DNA of 64,000 nucleotides from JAAYDI01 sp052034005 (GCA_052034005.1 JBPOJB010000043.1:96063-160062), one strand, 5' to 3'; shown: positions 17,704-27,349, numbered from the stretch's first letter. Notes: generated from the letters alone by a model not told the origin. Numbers and translations: made by a program.

Positions 17704-18405
17704 ATGCAATCGACACTTCGGCTTACGATCGGCCTGCTCGTCTGCTCCATCGGCCTGAATGAGGCTTGGGCCCAGCGCCCGGAAGGGGCGAAGCAGCCCG
17801 GACGCCGAGGGAGCGGAGAATCCCTCGTGGAAGCGCCCCCGATGGCCCGGAACGACGCCGAGAAGAAGGCCCTCGAGACGCTGGAGACCATGAGGCAAGG
17901 CCCGCGGTACGCCAATGTGCCCACCACCGATGGCCGGCTCCTGCGGTTGCTCACCGAATCCGTCAACGCCCAGGTCGTCGTGGAAATCGGCACCTCCACG
18001 GGAGAATCGGGCGTCTGGTTCGCATTAGCGCTGCGCGCAACCGGAGGACATCTCTTCACCTACGAAATCGACGAAGGGCGCGCCAACATCGCCCAGGAGA
18101 ATTTCCGGAAAGCCGGCGTCGATGACTTGATCACCATCATCCGAGGCGACGCGCACGAGACGGTCAAGCAGCACAAAGACCCGATCGATGTCCTGTTCCT
18201 GGACGCGGATAAGGAGGGGTATATCGACTACTTCGAAAAACTGCTGCCGCTGGTGCGCCCGGGCGGCCTGATCATCGCGCATAACATGAACCCGCGGATG
18301 GCCGACCCCCGATATGTGACCGCCATCACGACCAACCCGCAACTCGAAACGCTGATCCTGTTGAAGGAGGGCGGCGGCGTAAGCGTGACGCTCAAGAAGA
18401 GATGA
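17704..18405 (+). CDS. SAM-dependent class I O-methyltransferase with an apparent signal peptide
   Basis: The 233-residue product starts at ATG 17704. It has the class I methyltransferase fold of caffeoyl-CoA/catechol O-methyltransferase type: VVEIGTSTGESG is motif I, and VLFLDADKEGYIDY is the post-motif region with the metal-binding acidic residues. Such enzymes use S-adenosylmethionine and Mg2+ to methylate catechol-like hydroxyls. The first 24 residues (LRLTIGLLVCSIGLNEAWAQ) look like a Sec signal peptide, which is odd because SAM is cytoplasmic. A later start at Met49 (MARNDAEKK) would give a cytoplasmic form. Two palindromes occupy its leader. It stands alone between a divergent oxidoreductase and a convergent small gene. 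Confidence 0.82.
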   Translation: MQSTLRLTIGLLVCSIGLNEAWAQRPEGAKQPGRRGSGESLVEAPPMARNDAEKKALETLETMRQGPRYANVPTTDGRLLRLLTESVNAQVVVEIGTSTGESGVWFALALRATGGHLFTYEIDEGRANIAQENFRKAGVDDLITIIRGDAHETVKQHKDPIDVLFLDADKEGYIDYFEKLLPLVRPGGLIIAHNMNPRMADPRYVTAITTNPQLETLILLKEGGGVSVTLKKR

Positions 18406-18451
18406 GACACGGCTCACAGGCACCACAAGCAGCCGTCAACCCCGACCGCCA

Positions 18452-18637
18452 TCATGGTTGCTCGTTGGCCCGCTGCTGTTGGAGCCGCAGCTGTTGGAGC
18501 CGATGCTGGTTCCGTTGTTCTTCCTCCTGAGCCAGCACTCTCAGCAGCCGGATCGCCTCGATGGTGTACTCACCGCACACCCAAACGAATATCACGGACA
18601 CTATGGCCGCGATCATGATGAAGGTGATCGAGTACAT
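18452..18637 (-). CDS. Small single-pass membrane protein of unknown function
   Basis: This 61-residue frame starts with a hydrophobic stretch (ITFIMIAAIVSVIFVWVC), followed by a charged Gln/Arg/Glu-rich helix (EEEQRNQHRLQQLRLQQQR) that could form a coiled coil. This layout is typical of real small membrane proteins and unlike the Arg/Pro-rich shadow frames elsewhere in the window. No strong ribosome-binding site is visible and no family is recognised. It is convergent with the methyltransferase gene and divergent from the second HzsA-related gene. Confidence 0.55.
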   Translation of the reverse strand: MYSITFIMIAAIVSVIFVWVCGEYTIEAIRLLRVLAQEEEQRNQHRLQQLRLQQQRANEQP

Positions 18638-18838
18638 GCTTGCGGCAGTCCCATGACTGCCCTCCGCGACCCAGACTCACAGGAGATGACGCTTCCAACC
18701 GGCAGTTGGCACCCGGAAGTGTAGCGAAAACCGGGCTGAGGGCAAGATTGGTTGGTGAGGCTGGCGGCTGGAGGGCCTGGGGACGGTTGTCGCGTGCGGG
18801 CTGTAACCCCGTTCTGGCCTCCGGCCGCTCGCCGCTCG

Positions 18839-18847
18839 TGGTAAGAT
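18839..18847 (+). promoter_or_regulatory. Extended -10-like element TGGTAAGAT
   Basis: TAAGAT at 18842-18847 is preceded by TGG and lies 47 nt before ATG 18895. The spacing equals that of the other extended -10 boxes in this window. Confidence 0.42.
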
Positions 18848-18894
18848 GGGGCTACGGGGAAACATCTGTCGTCCGCGATGAGGGCTTTGTTGCG

Positions 18895-21828
18895 ATGGAC
18901 ACCAGGGTATCCATGACGCCCCATGGCACAGGCCAGAACCATTGCCGTTCACGAGCGGGGCACGCGGCGGTGGCGATGTGGCTGATGATCGCGTGTGCGT
19001 TGCCGGGTCCACGGTGCGCGGCTCAGGAGACCGGCGTGCCGTCGTTTGGTCCGCCGACGATGACTTTATGCGGCCGGCCGGCGCCGGCCCCGAGCGCCGA
19101 GGTGGGTGGGCTCGGGATGATTGCGGCGGCTTCTGGTCCTCAGGTCGTCGTCATGCGTCCGGCGCAGATGTTCACAATCGGTGTACGCGCGGACGAGGAC
19201 GTGGAGCTCATGTTGCCGGTCGCGGGATTAAGTCGGCCGGTGCGGCTGGCGGTTGACGTTCAGTGGCGTGGCGGCGGCCAGGCGGAAGTCAGCCTGTCGG
19301 CGGGTCGGCAGGCATGCCGACGGACTATCGGGGACGGCACGTTGTGCGAGCTTGGCGTGGATCTGGATCCTTCGCTCGGCGACGTCCCGGTGGCGATCAC
19401 GACGCGCGGGCTTCAGGGCGAGACGGGCGTGCGATGGCAGCGCTGGCGCGTGGTGGTCGACGGCCGGTCCCATGCGATCAGTCTGAACTTCGCCGAGGGG
19501 GTCGAGTCCGTTCCACCGCCTCAGCTTCCCGATCCGCTGCCGGCGATCGAGCGCGAGCTGGTGGAGTGGGACTGGCGCCTGCAGGACGGCATTTCGACCG
19601 AGCGCGAGCCGCGGACCTGGGGCCAGGCCATCGCACTCTGCTTGGAGCGTGGCGACCAGTTGCTGGCGGACTTGCACGCCGCGTCGGTCCCGATGGACCG
19701 GCTGGCGGCGCGCTGGGAGCAGCTGCGGCGCGAGTCGCGGGAGCTGGAGGAATCGGCCGGGACCGAGGAGTCGTCCTGGGAGCGGTTGTGGGCGCGCGTG
19801 CACTGGCTGCGGCGCGAGATCGTGCTGAGCAATCCGCTGGCGGAGACAGGACCGCTGGTGTTCGCCAAGCAGGTGCCTTCCTGTTTCAGCCACCAGTTGA
19901 CGCAGTATTACGGCATGTGTGCGCGGCCGGGTGGCGGCATCTTCGTGCTCGACGCGCCGGGGCGCACTATGCAGACTCGGCAGTTGACCCGACTGCCGCT
20001 GGGCAGCTGCCAGCACCCGGAAGTCTCCTGGGACGGCCGGCGGATCCTGTTTGCCTACTGTGAAGCGCCGAGCGTACCGCCTGATCGCACGGCACACCCG
20101 GAGCGCGTGTACCACATCTATGAGGTGGCGGCGGATGGCACGGGGCTCAGGCAGTTGACGGACGGTCCCTATGACGACTTTTCGCCACGCGAACTGCCTG
20201 ACGGCCGGCTGCTGTTCACTTCGACGCGGCGCGGCGGCTATCACCGTTGCGGCGCGGGCCCGTGCCCGGTCTACACCCTGGCGACGGCCAACGCCGACGG
20301 TTCGGAGCCGCGGCCGATCTCTTACCACGAGACCCACGAATGGGACCCGGTCGTGCTCAATGACGGCCGCATCCTGTACACGCGATGGGACTATGTGGAT
20401 CGGCACGCGGTGCATTACCAGCAGTTGTGGACGACCCGTCCGGACGGAACGAACGCCGCGGCGTTTTATGGCAACAACACGCTCAACCCCGTCGGCGTCT
20501 GGGAGGCGCGTCCGGTGCCGAATTCGGACCTGGTGATGGCCACGGCCGCGGCACATCATGCGATGACCGCCGGTTCGATCATCCTGCTGGATGTGTCCAA
20601 GGGTATCGATCAGCTTGACCCGGTCACGCGGCTCACCGCGGACGTGTTGTTTCCCGAGAGCGAGTCGCCGGTCCAGCATTGGCACGCGCCGGCGGGCGTC
20701 TCGACCCAGCCGCCGGTTCCGGTGGACGAGCTGCGCTGGCCCGGGCACTGCTACCGCACGCCGTACCCGTTGTCGGCCGACTACTTCCTCGCGGCGTACA
20801 GCTACGACGGGCTGATCGGCGAGCCGAGCGCCAACAAGGCCAACATGTTCGGGATCTACCTGGTCGACCGATTCGGCAACCGGGAGCTGTTGTACCGCGA
20901 CCTCGGCATTGCCAGTCTCTGGCCCACGCCGCTGCGCCCGCGGGTGCGTCCACGAGTGCTGCCGAGCACGTTGGATCCGGCTTTGGCTGCCGCGGGTGAA
21001 GGCACGTTCTTCGTCCAGAATGTCTACGACAGCTGGCCGCGCCTGCCGCTGGGCGACGAGAACCGCATCACGCATTTGCGGATCGTGCAGGTGCTGTTGA
21101 AGACGACCCCGCATGCCAACTCACCCCGGGTCGGTTTCGCCAACGCGTCGCCCGGCAAGCAGGTCCTGGGGACAGTCCCGGTCGAGCCGGACGGCTCGGC
21201 GTATTTCCGCGCGCCCGCCCGCATCCCGCTGGCCTTCCAGGCGCTCGATCGGCACGGCATGGCAGTGCAGACGATGCGTTCGCTCACCTACCTGCAGCCC
21301 GGTGAGCACACGAGTTGCGTGGGCTGCCACGAACACCGGTCCAGCACGCCGGACTTGACGTCCGCCGCATTGGCCCGCCAGCGCCGCCCGTCGACGATCA
21401 CGCCCGGCCCGGACGGGTCCAAACCGCTGAGCTATCCGCTGCTGGTCCAGCCGGTCCTGGACCGGCTGTGCGTCAAGTGCCATCGCGGGCCCGACGCGGG
21501 CGGCGGCATTGTGCTGACCGGCGACCCGGCCGGCGAATTCACGGTTTCCTACAACGCCCTGGCGCCGCTGGTACCCTACTCGGAATGGAAAGGCACGCCG
21601 GCCGACAATGCCGAGCCGCTGACGCATCCGGACCTGTTTGGAGCCCGCGCCAGCAAGCTGATGTCTCTGCTGCTCAATGGACACGAAGGCGTTGTGCTAA
21701 GTGACGATGACCTGTCACGACTTGTCACCTGGATGGATGCCAACGCGTTGTGCTACGGCACGTTCGATCCGGCAGATCAGAAGCGCCAGCAGCAAGGCGA
21801 ACGCATCGCCGGACCGGCGCTGGAATAA
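18895..21828 (+). CDS. HzsA-related multihaem protein 2
   Basis: ATG 18895 is chosen because a -10-like box sits 47 nt upstream and the frame before it reads as non-coding. The 977-residue product has an N-terminal export segment (AVAMWLMIACALPGPRCAAQ) and a beta-rich region. A TolB/PD40-like propeller follows (SWDGRRILFAYC, LPDGRLLFTSTRRGG, LNDGRILYTRWDYVDRHA). The C-terminal haem domain has CVGCH at 808-812 and CVKCH at 859-863. It shares the propeller-to-haem layout and the VEPDGSAYFR motif with the genes at 9091 and 24316. The residue four after the first CXXCH His is Ser, not Tyr. Function is unknown; a periplasmic redox role is inferred. It converges with its paralogue at 21869-24316. 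Confidence 0.84.
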   Translation: MDTRVSMTPHGTGQNHCRSRAGHAAVAMWLMIACALPGPRCAAQETGVPSFGPPTMTLCGRPAPAPSAEVGGLGMIAAASGPQVVVMRPAQMFTIGVRADEDVELMLPVAGLSRPVRLAVDVQWRGGGQAEVSLSAGRQACRRTIGDGTLCELGVDLDPSLGDVPVAITTRGLQGETGVRWQRWRVVVDGRSHAISLNFAEGVESVPPPQLPDPLPAIERELVEWDWRLQDGISTEREPRTWGQAIALCLERGDQLLADLHAASVPMDRLAARWEQLRRESRELEESAGTEESSWERLWARVHWLRREIVLSNPLAETGPLVFAKQVPSCFSHQLTQYYGMCARPGGGIFVLDAPGRTMQTRQLTRLPLGSCQHPEVSWDGRRILFAYCEAPSVPPDRTAHPERVYHIYEVAADGTGLRQLTDGPYDDFSPRELPDGRLLFTSTRRGGYHRCGAGPCPVYTLATANADGSEPRPISYHETHEWDPVVLNDGRILYTRWDYVDRHAVHYQQLWTTRPDGTNAAAFYGNNTLNPVGVWEARPVPNSDLVMATAAAHHAMTAGSIILLDVSKGIDQLDPVTRLTADVLFPESESPVQHWHAPAGVSTQPPVPVDELRWPGHCYRTPYPLSADYFLAAYSYDGLIGEPSANKANMFGIYLVDRFGNRELLYRDLGIASLWPTPLRPRVRPRVLPSTLDPALAAAGEGTFFVQNVYDSWPRLPLGDENRITHLRIVQVLLKTTPHANSPRVGFANASPGKQVLGTVPVEPDGSAYFRAPARIPLAFQALDRHGMAVQTMRSLTYLQPGEHTSCVGCHEHRSSTPDLTSAALARQRRPSTITPGPDGSKPLSYPLLVQPVLDRLCVKCHRGPDAGGGIVLTGDPAGEFTVSYNALAPLVPYSEWKGTPADNAEPLTHPDLFGARASKLMSLLLNGHEGVVLSDDDLSRLVTWMDANALCYGTFDPADQKRQQQGERIAGPALE

Positions 21829-21868
21829 GGCGCGCCCGGGACCGATCCATCCTGCCCATTCGATCGGC

Positions 21869-24316
21869 TCATTCCAGCAATTCCCGCATGTCGTCGCGGA
21901 ACGCCTCCAACTGCGCCTCTTGCTCGGGGCTGAAAGCGCCCTGGATCTGCCCGTAGGTGTCCATCCAGGCGGCCAATCGCAGGACATCTTCGCGCGACAG
22001 ACCGATGTCGCGGTGCGCGGCGTCGGTGTGCAGGTAGCTCAGCAGCTTGCTCCGCCGCGCGGGCGCGTCGCCGGGGATCGAGGCATCGCGTTCGAACACG
22101 AGCGCCGACAGATCGCCGTCGGCGTAGCCGATCAGCGTGTTCCAGGCCCTGGCCGGACTGAGGTCGACCCGGGCGGCCCCGGGGTCTTCGGCCTCCGGCC
22201 GGTGGCACGCAGCGCATCGCCGGTCCAGTACCGGCTGAACGAGCGTATCGAAGCGCAGCGGCCAGGTGCCTTCGACATCCAACCGGATCTTCGACGGCCC
22301 GCGCGTCAGGGCCAGCATGCTCTGGCCGGCCGGCGCCGCATAGCGCGACTCGTGGCACCCGATGCAGGCGAGCGTCTGGCCGGGCTGGACGTAGGTGAGC
22401 GATCGCATCGTCTGCAGCGCGAAGCCGTCGGCATCGAGCGCCTGGAAGAACACCGGCATCCCCGACGGGATGCGGAAGTAGGCCGACCCGTCGGACTCGA
22501 CCGGCACCGTCCCCAGGACGAATTTCCCCGTCTCTTCCTGCGACACTCCCAGGCTCGGCGTGTTCATCCGCGGCTGCACCTTCGGGATCGCGCCGACGAT
22601 CCGCAGCCGCTTGACCGCACCCCGCTCGATACCCTCCAGGCCTTGATAGACATCCTGCAGCGCCAGGCTGCCCACTTGCGGACCGCCGGTCTGCGCGTGC
22701 CCGGAGAACACCGCGGGAGTCTTGCGCGCTCGGACCGGGATCGGCATCGTGCTCGAGATCGACCGGTCGCGATGCAGCAGCTCGAGGTTGCCGAAGCGGT
22801 CGCACAGGTAGATGCCTTGCGCGTTGACCGGGTTGCTGTCATCTTCCACGCGCGCGTGGGGCGGCAACTTCCGATTGCTCCAGCTGACCAGATAGAAGTC
22901 CTCGGACAGCGGCCAGGGGTTGGCGTAGTACGACTCGACGTTCTCTTCGGTCTCGGGGAAGGGCACCTCCGGCGTGAGGCGCGTAATCGGCTCCTCCTGC
23001 TCGTTCCCCTTGGCCTGGTTCAGCAGGACGAGCGACCCGCCAGTGATCGAGTGGTGGGCGGCGGCGGTGAAGATGATCTTGTTCGAATCGGGTATGGACC
23101 GCGGCTCGACGGTCGCCTGCGGCCGCACCGTGAAATTGCCGTAGACCAGTTGCGCATTGGTGCCGTCCGGATTGGACGACCACAGGCTGAAGAAATGCCC
23201 GTTGAACCGATCGATGTAGTCCCAGCGGCAATAGAGGATGCGGCCGTCGTGAGCGACGGAAGGGGTGTATTCGAAGGTCTCGAAGGCCGACACCGGCCGG
23301 ATCTTCGTGCCGTCCGGGTTGACCGCGTGCATCGTGAACACGGGGACCGGCCGATAATCGTCGCCTCCACAGCGCACGTAGCTGTCGGGCAGATCGTCCC
23401 AGATCGTCCGCTGGGCGTTGGCCGCACTGCTCTGCAGGAACTGCCCCTTGCGGGTCGACAGGAACAGCACGTCGCCGCTGGGCAGATAGCGGGCATCGAA
23501 GTCGTCGTACTTGCCGCGTGTCAGTTGTCGACACAGGCCGGTCGCGAGTTCCATTTCGAACAGGTGGTAGAAGACGTCTTCCGGCACGTTCTGCTTGTCA
23601 CGCTTGTTGCGCACGTCCGCCATCCGCGGGTCGTACCGGCTGAAAGCGAACAGGGCGCGGGTGGCGTCGTAGGAGAGGTCCGCCTGGAGGAAGCTCCCGG
23701 CGGGCCACGATTCCGTCAGATTGCGGACGCGAGCGTCCGGTGATTTGAAGCGCTCGAGCAGACAGACGCCGCCGCCCGGGCGCGCCCACCAGCCGTAGTA
23801 TTGGTCGGAGATGTGCGGGAACATCGTGGGCGCGCGCTTCACGAACAGGATGGTGTCGAAGTCGAGCAGGGGATTGGAGAGCGCCAAATCGCGCGTGGTT
23901 TCCCGCACTGCAAAATAGGTCGCCTGCCACGCCGCCAGCGCGGCGGATCGATCGAGCTCGGCCGCCTCGCGCGCGAGGGACTCCAGGCGCGCTACGCGAC
24001 CCTGCACGTCGACCCCCATTCGTTGCAGCGCCGCCGCCAGCTGCAGACCCCGCTCGATCGACAGCTGGACGGTGCGCGGCCAATCCCTCGAAGCGCCCGC
24101 CGCGCCTTCGGCCGGCGTCGTCTGGACGGCCTCCGCCTCCGCGCGCGGGTACCGCAGCCGCGCCTGCTCCAACCAGTCGGCTTCCAGCGCGTCGCGCGAG
24201 ACTGCGGGGACAACAGAGCCGGTCTCGTCCCCCACGGCGTACCGGTGCACCCACCCCAGCATGCAGGCAATGACCCCGCTGGACACCAGCAGGCACCCAC
24301 GGCCGATTCCGATCAC
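21869..24316 (-). CDS. HzsA-related multihaem protein 3
   Basis: The GTG at 24316 is preferred because GGAGGG lies 7 nt upstream on the minus strand; the frame opens further back only with TTG. From there the 815-residue protein starts with a membrane or signal segment (GCLLVSSGVIACMLGWV). A helical region and the PD40-type propeller follow (SYDATRALFAFSRYD, AHDGRILYCRWDYIDRF). The haem c motifs are CIGCH at 651-655 and CAACH at 701-705. Tyr659 sits four residues after the first motif's His, the place where, as I recall, hydrazine synthase alpha has its haem-ligating Tyr. It is the most HzsA-like of the three by that criterion. No hydrazine synthase partner subunits are present. It is convergent with the paralogue ending at 21828. 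Confidence 0.84.
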   Translation of the reverse strand: MIGIGRGCLLVSSGVIACMLGWVHRYAVGDETGSVVPAVSRDALEADWLEQARLRYPRAEAEAVQTTPAEGAAGASRDWPRTVQLSIERGLQLAAALQRMGVDVQGRVARLESLAREAAELDRSAALAAWQATYFAVRETTRDLALSNPLLDFDTILFVKRAPTMFPHISDQYYGWWARPGGGVCLLERFKSPDARVRNLTESWPAGSFLQADLSYDATRALFAFSRYDPRMADVRNKRDKQNVPEDVFYHLFEMELATGLCRQLTRGKYDDFDARYLPSGDVLFLSTRKGQFLQSSAANAQRTIWDDLPDSYVRCGGDDYRPVPVFTMHAVNPDGTKIRPVSAFETFEYTPSVAHDGRILYCRWDYIDRFNGHFFSLWSSNPDGTNAQLVYGNFTVRPQATVEPRSIPDSNKIIFTAAAHHSITGGSLVLLNQAKGNEQEEPITRLTPEVPFPETEENVESYYANPWPLSEDFYLVSWSNRKLPPHARVEDDSNPVNAQGIYLCDRFGNLELLHRDRSISSTMPIPVRARKTPAVFSGHAQTGGPQVGSLALQDVYQGLEGIERGAVKRLRIVGAIPKVQPRMNTPSLGVSQEETGKFVLGTVPVESDGSAYFRIPSGMPVFFQALDADGFALQTMRSLTYVQPGQTLACIGCHESRYAAPAGQSMLALTRGPSKIRLDVEGTWPLRFDTLVQPVLDRRCAACHRPEAEDPGAARVDLSPARAWNTLIGYADGDLSALVFERDASIPGDAPARRSKLLSYLHTDAAHRDIGLSREDVLRLAAWMDTYGQIQGAFSPEQEAQLEAFRDDMRELLE

Positions 24317-24512
24317 GGTCGCACCCTCCACGTGCCGGTTTCTCAAGGATCAGCTCATCCTGCTGATTTTAAGAGATCACGTCTTACGTGGCCAGCTTCG
24401 AGGCGGGATAATAGGCGGGTCGGAGGCGGTGTGAAACGGGCCAACGCGGCTGGGCGCCGAGCCGGTGTGCGCACGGAAGAGTTCGGTCTTTCATGCGGAG
24501 ATGCCAGCAGCC

Positions 24513-26267
24513 ATGCACACGAGGTTACTCTTCGCGGCGATGCTCGTCGTTCTGGGACCTGGCGATATGCTCTGCGCCGCGGGCCGGCCGAATGTGATCC
24601 TGGTGATGACGGACGACCAAGGCTGCGGCGATTTCGGGATCGCCCGGAACGAGGCGATCGAGACGCCCAACCTGGACGCGATGGCCCGGCGCAGCGCATC
24701 GATGACGACGTTTTACGTCAGCCCGGTCTGCTCGGCGACGCGCGCCTGCCTGATGACCGGTCGCTACAACTACCGAACGCGCTGCATTGACACATATGTC
24801 GGCCGCTCGATGATGGACCCGGACGAGACGACGGTGGCCGAGATCCTCGCCGGCGCCGGCTATGCCACGGGCGTGTTCGGCAAATGGCATCTCGGAGACT
24901 GCTATCCGATGCGGCCGATCGATCAAGGGTTCCAGGAATCGCTCGTGCATCGCGGCGGCGGACTGGCCCAGCCGTCCGAGCCGCGCGAGAACCGCCGGCG
25001 TTACACGAATCCGATCCTGTTCCACAATGGCCGACAGGTGCAGACTACCGGCTATTGTACCGACGTCTATTTCGACGCCGCCTTGGCGTTCATCGAGCAA
25101 TCGCACGCGGCCGGCAAGCCGTTCTTCGCGTACGTGGCCACGAACACGCCTCACGAACCGTTCCACGACGTGCCCGAGGAGTTGCTGCGCCACTACCAGT
25201 CGAAGACCGACCAGCTCTCCGCGCTGATCGTGGGACCGCGGACCCCGGAACAGCTGGCCAAGGAAGTGGATTCGCTGGCCTGCATCGCCGCCATGGTCAC
25301 GAACGTGGACCGGAATGTGGGCAAGCTGTTCGCGAGACTGGACCAGCTAGGGATCACCGACAACACGCTCGTGATGTTCCTGGTGGATAACGGGCCTAAT
25401 ACGCGCAGGTACGTGGGCCTGCGACGCGGGATGAAGTGCGAGGTGTATGAAGGCGGGGTCCGTTCCCCGCTGTGGCTGCATTGGCCGGCCCGGTTCGCCG
25501 CCGGCAGGCAATGTGATGAGTTGTCAGCCCATATTGATCTGACGCCGACGATCCTGGACGCCTGCGGCGTCGCACAGCCGGCCACTGTCCGGTTCGACGG
25601 AGTCAGCCTCCTGCCGTTGCTGGAAGGCCGGGATGTGGCCTGGCCCGAACGGACCATCGTCCTGCAGGCGCACCGGGGCGACGTGCCGGCGCGCTACCAC
25701 CAGTTCATGATCCGCGACCAGCGCTGGAAGCTGCTCCACGCCAGCGGCTTCGGGCGGGAACGGTTCGAGGGAGAACCGCAGTTCGAGCTGTACGACATGG
25801 CCAACGATCCGATGGAGTCTCGGAACCTGGCGGCCGGAGAACCGGGCATCGTGGCGCGTCTCCGGCAGGCCTATGACGCCTGGTTCGATGATGTCTCGTC
25901 GACGCGCCCGGACAATTACGCGCCGCCTCGGATCTGGGTCGGCACGCCGCACGAGAACCCGACCGTCTTGACGCGTCAGGACTGGCGACGAGGCACCTGG
26001 GCGCCCGACTCCGTCGGCTACTGGGAGCTGCACGTCGCCGCGGCGGGCGTCTATGACGTGCATCTCGATTTCGACCCCCAGGCCCAGCGCGCCACCACTG
26101 TGCTCTCGATCGGGGACGCTCAGCGGCAGGCGCCCGTGGAGGCCTCGGCCGACCGATGCGTGTTTCGCGGCGTGCCGCTGGCGGAAGGTGATACGCGGCT
26201 CGAAGCCTGGCTGGAACAGGACGGGTCCACACGAGGGGTGTACCAGGTCACGGTGAGCAGACAATAA
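24513..26267 (+). CDS. Secreted sulfatase (alkaline phosphatase superfamily) with C-terminal beta domain
   Basis: ATG 24513 is favoured over upstream ATGs because GGAG at about 24497 gives sensible spacing. The 584-residue product has a signal peptide (LLFAAMLVVLGPGDMLCAA), then the metal-binding NVILVMTDDQGCGDFG start of type I sulfatases. The modification motif is CSATRACLMTGR with Cys73, a CXAXR form to be converted to formylglycine. GVFGKWHLGD and the later DNGPNTRR complete the active site. A beta-sandwich of about 120 residues follows residue 465. It should remove sulfate esters from polysaccharides, but the sugar is unknown. No sulfatase-maturing enzyme is in the window. The DUF1559 gene follows 69 nt later. 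Confidence 0.9.
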   Translation: MHTRLLFAAMLVVLGPGDMLCAAGRPNVILVMTDDQGCGDFGIARNEAIETPNLDAMARRSASMTTFYVSPVCSATRACLMTGRYNYRTRCIDTYVGRSMMDPDETTVAEILAGAGYATGVFGKWHLGDCYPMRPIDQGFQESLVHRGGGLAQPSEPRENRRRYTNPILFHNGRQVQTTGYCTDVYFDAALAFIEQSHAAGKPFFAYVATNTPHEPFHDVPEELLRHYQSKTDQLSALIVGPRTPEQLAKEVDSLACIAAMVTNVDRNVGKLFARLDQLGITDNTLVMFLVDNGPNTRRYVGLRRGMKCEVYEGGVRSPLWLHWPARFAAGRQCDELSAHIDLTPTILDACGVAQPATVRFDGVSLLPLLEGRDVAWPERTIVLQAHRGDVPARYHQFMIRDQRWKLLHASGFGRERFEGEPQFELYDMANDPMESRNLAAGEPGIVARLRQAYDAWFDDVSSTRPDNYAPPRIWVGTPHENPTVLTRQDWRRGTWAPDSVGYWELHVAAAGVYDVHLDFDPQAQRATTVLSIGDAQRQAPVEASADRCVFRGVPLAEGDTRLEAWLEQDGSTRGVYQVTVSRQ

Positions 26268-26336
26268 TGTTCTGTTGCATGACGGGGTGTCTCCGCAGCG
26301 CCCCCCAGCCATCCCATCCTGCTTGAGGAAAACGCC

Positions 26337-27287
26337 ATGTATCGAAGATCCCGCCCGAGAGGATTCACGCTAGTCGAGCTGTTGGTCGTCATGGCCATTA
26401 TTGGCATTCTGGTGGGGTTGCTATTGCCGGCCGTGCAGGCGGCTCGGGAAGCCAGCCGCCGCATGCGTTGCGCGAACAACTTGAAACAGCTGGGCCTGGC
26501 GATGCACAACTACCACGACGTGCTGAAGTGTTTTCCGCCGGGGTTCATGGCGATCAACCACATGGGGCAGGTCAGTGGAGGTTGGGCCTGGGGCGTGTTC
26601 CTGATGCCTTTCATCGAACAGAGTCCGCTGCAGGACCGGTTGAGTCCCTCGCAGTACACGCTTTCGCAGGTCGTCACGGACCCCGTACTGCTCCCGATGT
26701 TGCAGATGGAGTTGCCCGTCTTTCGCTGCCCGACATCTCCCATGGATAAGCTGCGAGAGTATCAAGGGGGAGGCCAGATGGTGGCGACTGCGAACTACAC
26801 CTGTTGTCGCGGCTTCTTCTCCTATTCGGGCGCCACGCATCTGACGAAGCGGAACAACGGCGTGTTTTACGCGCTCAGCGCCACGCGGATCGCCGACGTG
26901 AAGGACGGCACCAGCAACACGATTGCGCTGGGTGAGCGGACGGTGTTGCCGGCCCACATCAACGATCCGTCCAAGTGGCCGTCCTGGTGCGGCCCGGGCG
27001 GGCTGGGGATTGGCAGCACGGTCAGCTCGTGCGTCTCCACCCCGCTGAACCATCCGACGAACATGCACAGTTTCAGCAGCCACCACACGAGCGGTGCGAA
27101 TTTCTGTTTCGTGGACGGATCCGTGCACTTCCTCCTGGATACGCTGGACTCGCGCGACGGCGGCGTGAGTTCCGGGAACGCCGGCACGCACGAGATGTTC
27201 TGCGAGGCGGCTTCGCTCGGGCTGGTCGGCGTGTATCAGTTGCTGGGCGTAATCAACGACCATCAGACGTTTGAATTGCAGCTGTGA
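26337..27287 (+). CDS. DUF1559 prepilin-like protein (type IV pilin-type N-terminus)
   Basis: This 316-residue protein starts at ATG 26337 after TTGAGGAAA. The N-terminus is a prepilin cleavage and methylation signal, RGFTLVELLVVMAIIGILVG, followed by AAREASRRMRCANNLKQ and HNYHD. These are standard for the planctomycete DUF1559 family. The C-terminal FCFVDGSVHFL is the family's H-X9-DG-type motif. Such proteins occur in very many copies in Planctomycetota and may form pseudopilin-like surface fibres. Their role is unsettled. It directly follows a sulfatase, a common arrangement, and is convergent with the kinase gene. Confidence 0.95.
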   Translation: MYRRSRPRGFTLVELLVVMAIIGILVGLLLPAVQAAREASRRMRCANNLKQLGLAMHNYHDVLKCFPPGFMAINHMGQVSGGWAWGVFLMPFIEQSPLQDRLSPSQYTLSQVVTDPVLLPMLQMELPVFRCPTSPMDKLREYQGGGQMVATANYTCCRGFFSYSGATHLTKRNNGVFYALSATRIADVKDGTSNTIALGERTVLPAHINDPSKWPSWCGPGGLGIGSTVSSCVSTPLNHPTNMHSFSSHHTSGANFCFVDGSVHFLLDTLDSRDGGVSSGNAGTHEMFCEAASLGLVGVYQLLGVINDHQTFELQL

Positions 27288-27349
27288 TCCGGGCGGCGCG
27301 CGGGACTGTGGTGATGGCGAGGAACGCCCGCCCAATCGCGCACGGCCGT

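Noticed and set aside
9091..24316. A hydrazine synthase gene cluster
   Set aside because: Only alpha-subunit-like proteins are present, and no HzsB/C or hydroxylamine oxidoreductase-like genes are seen.
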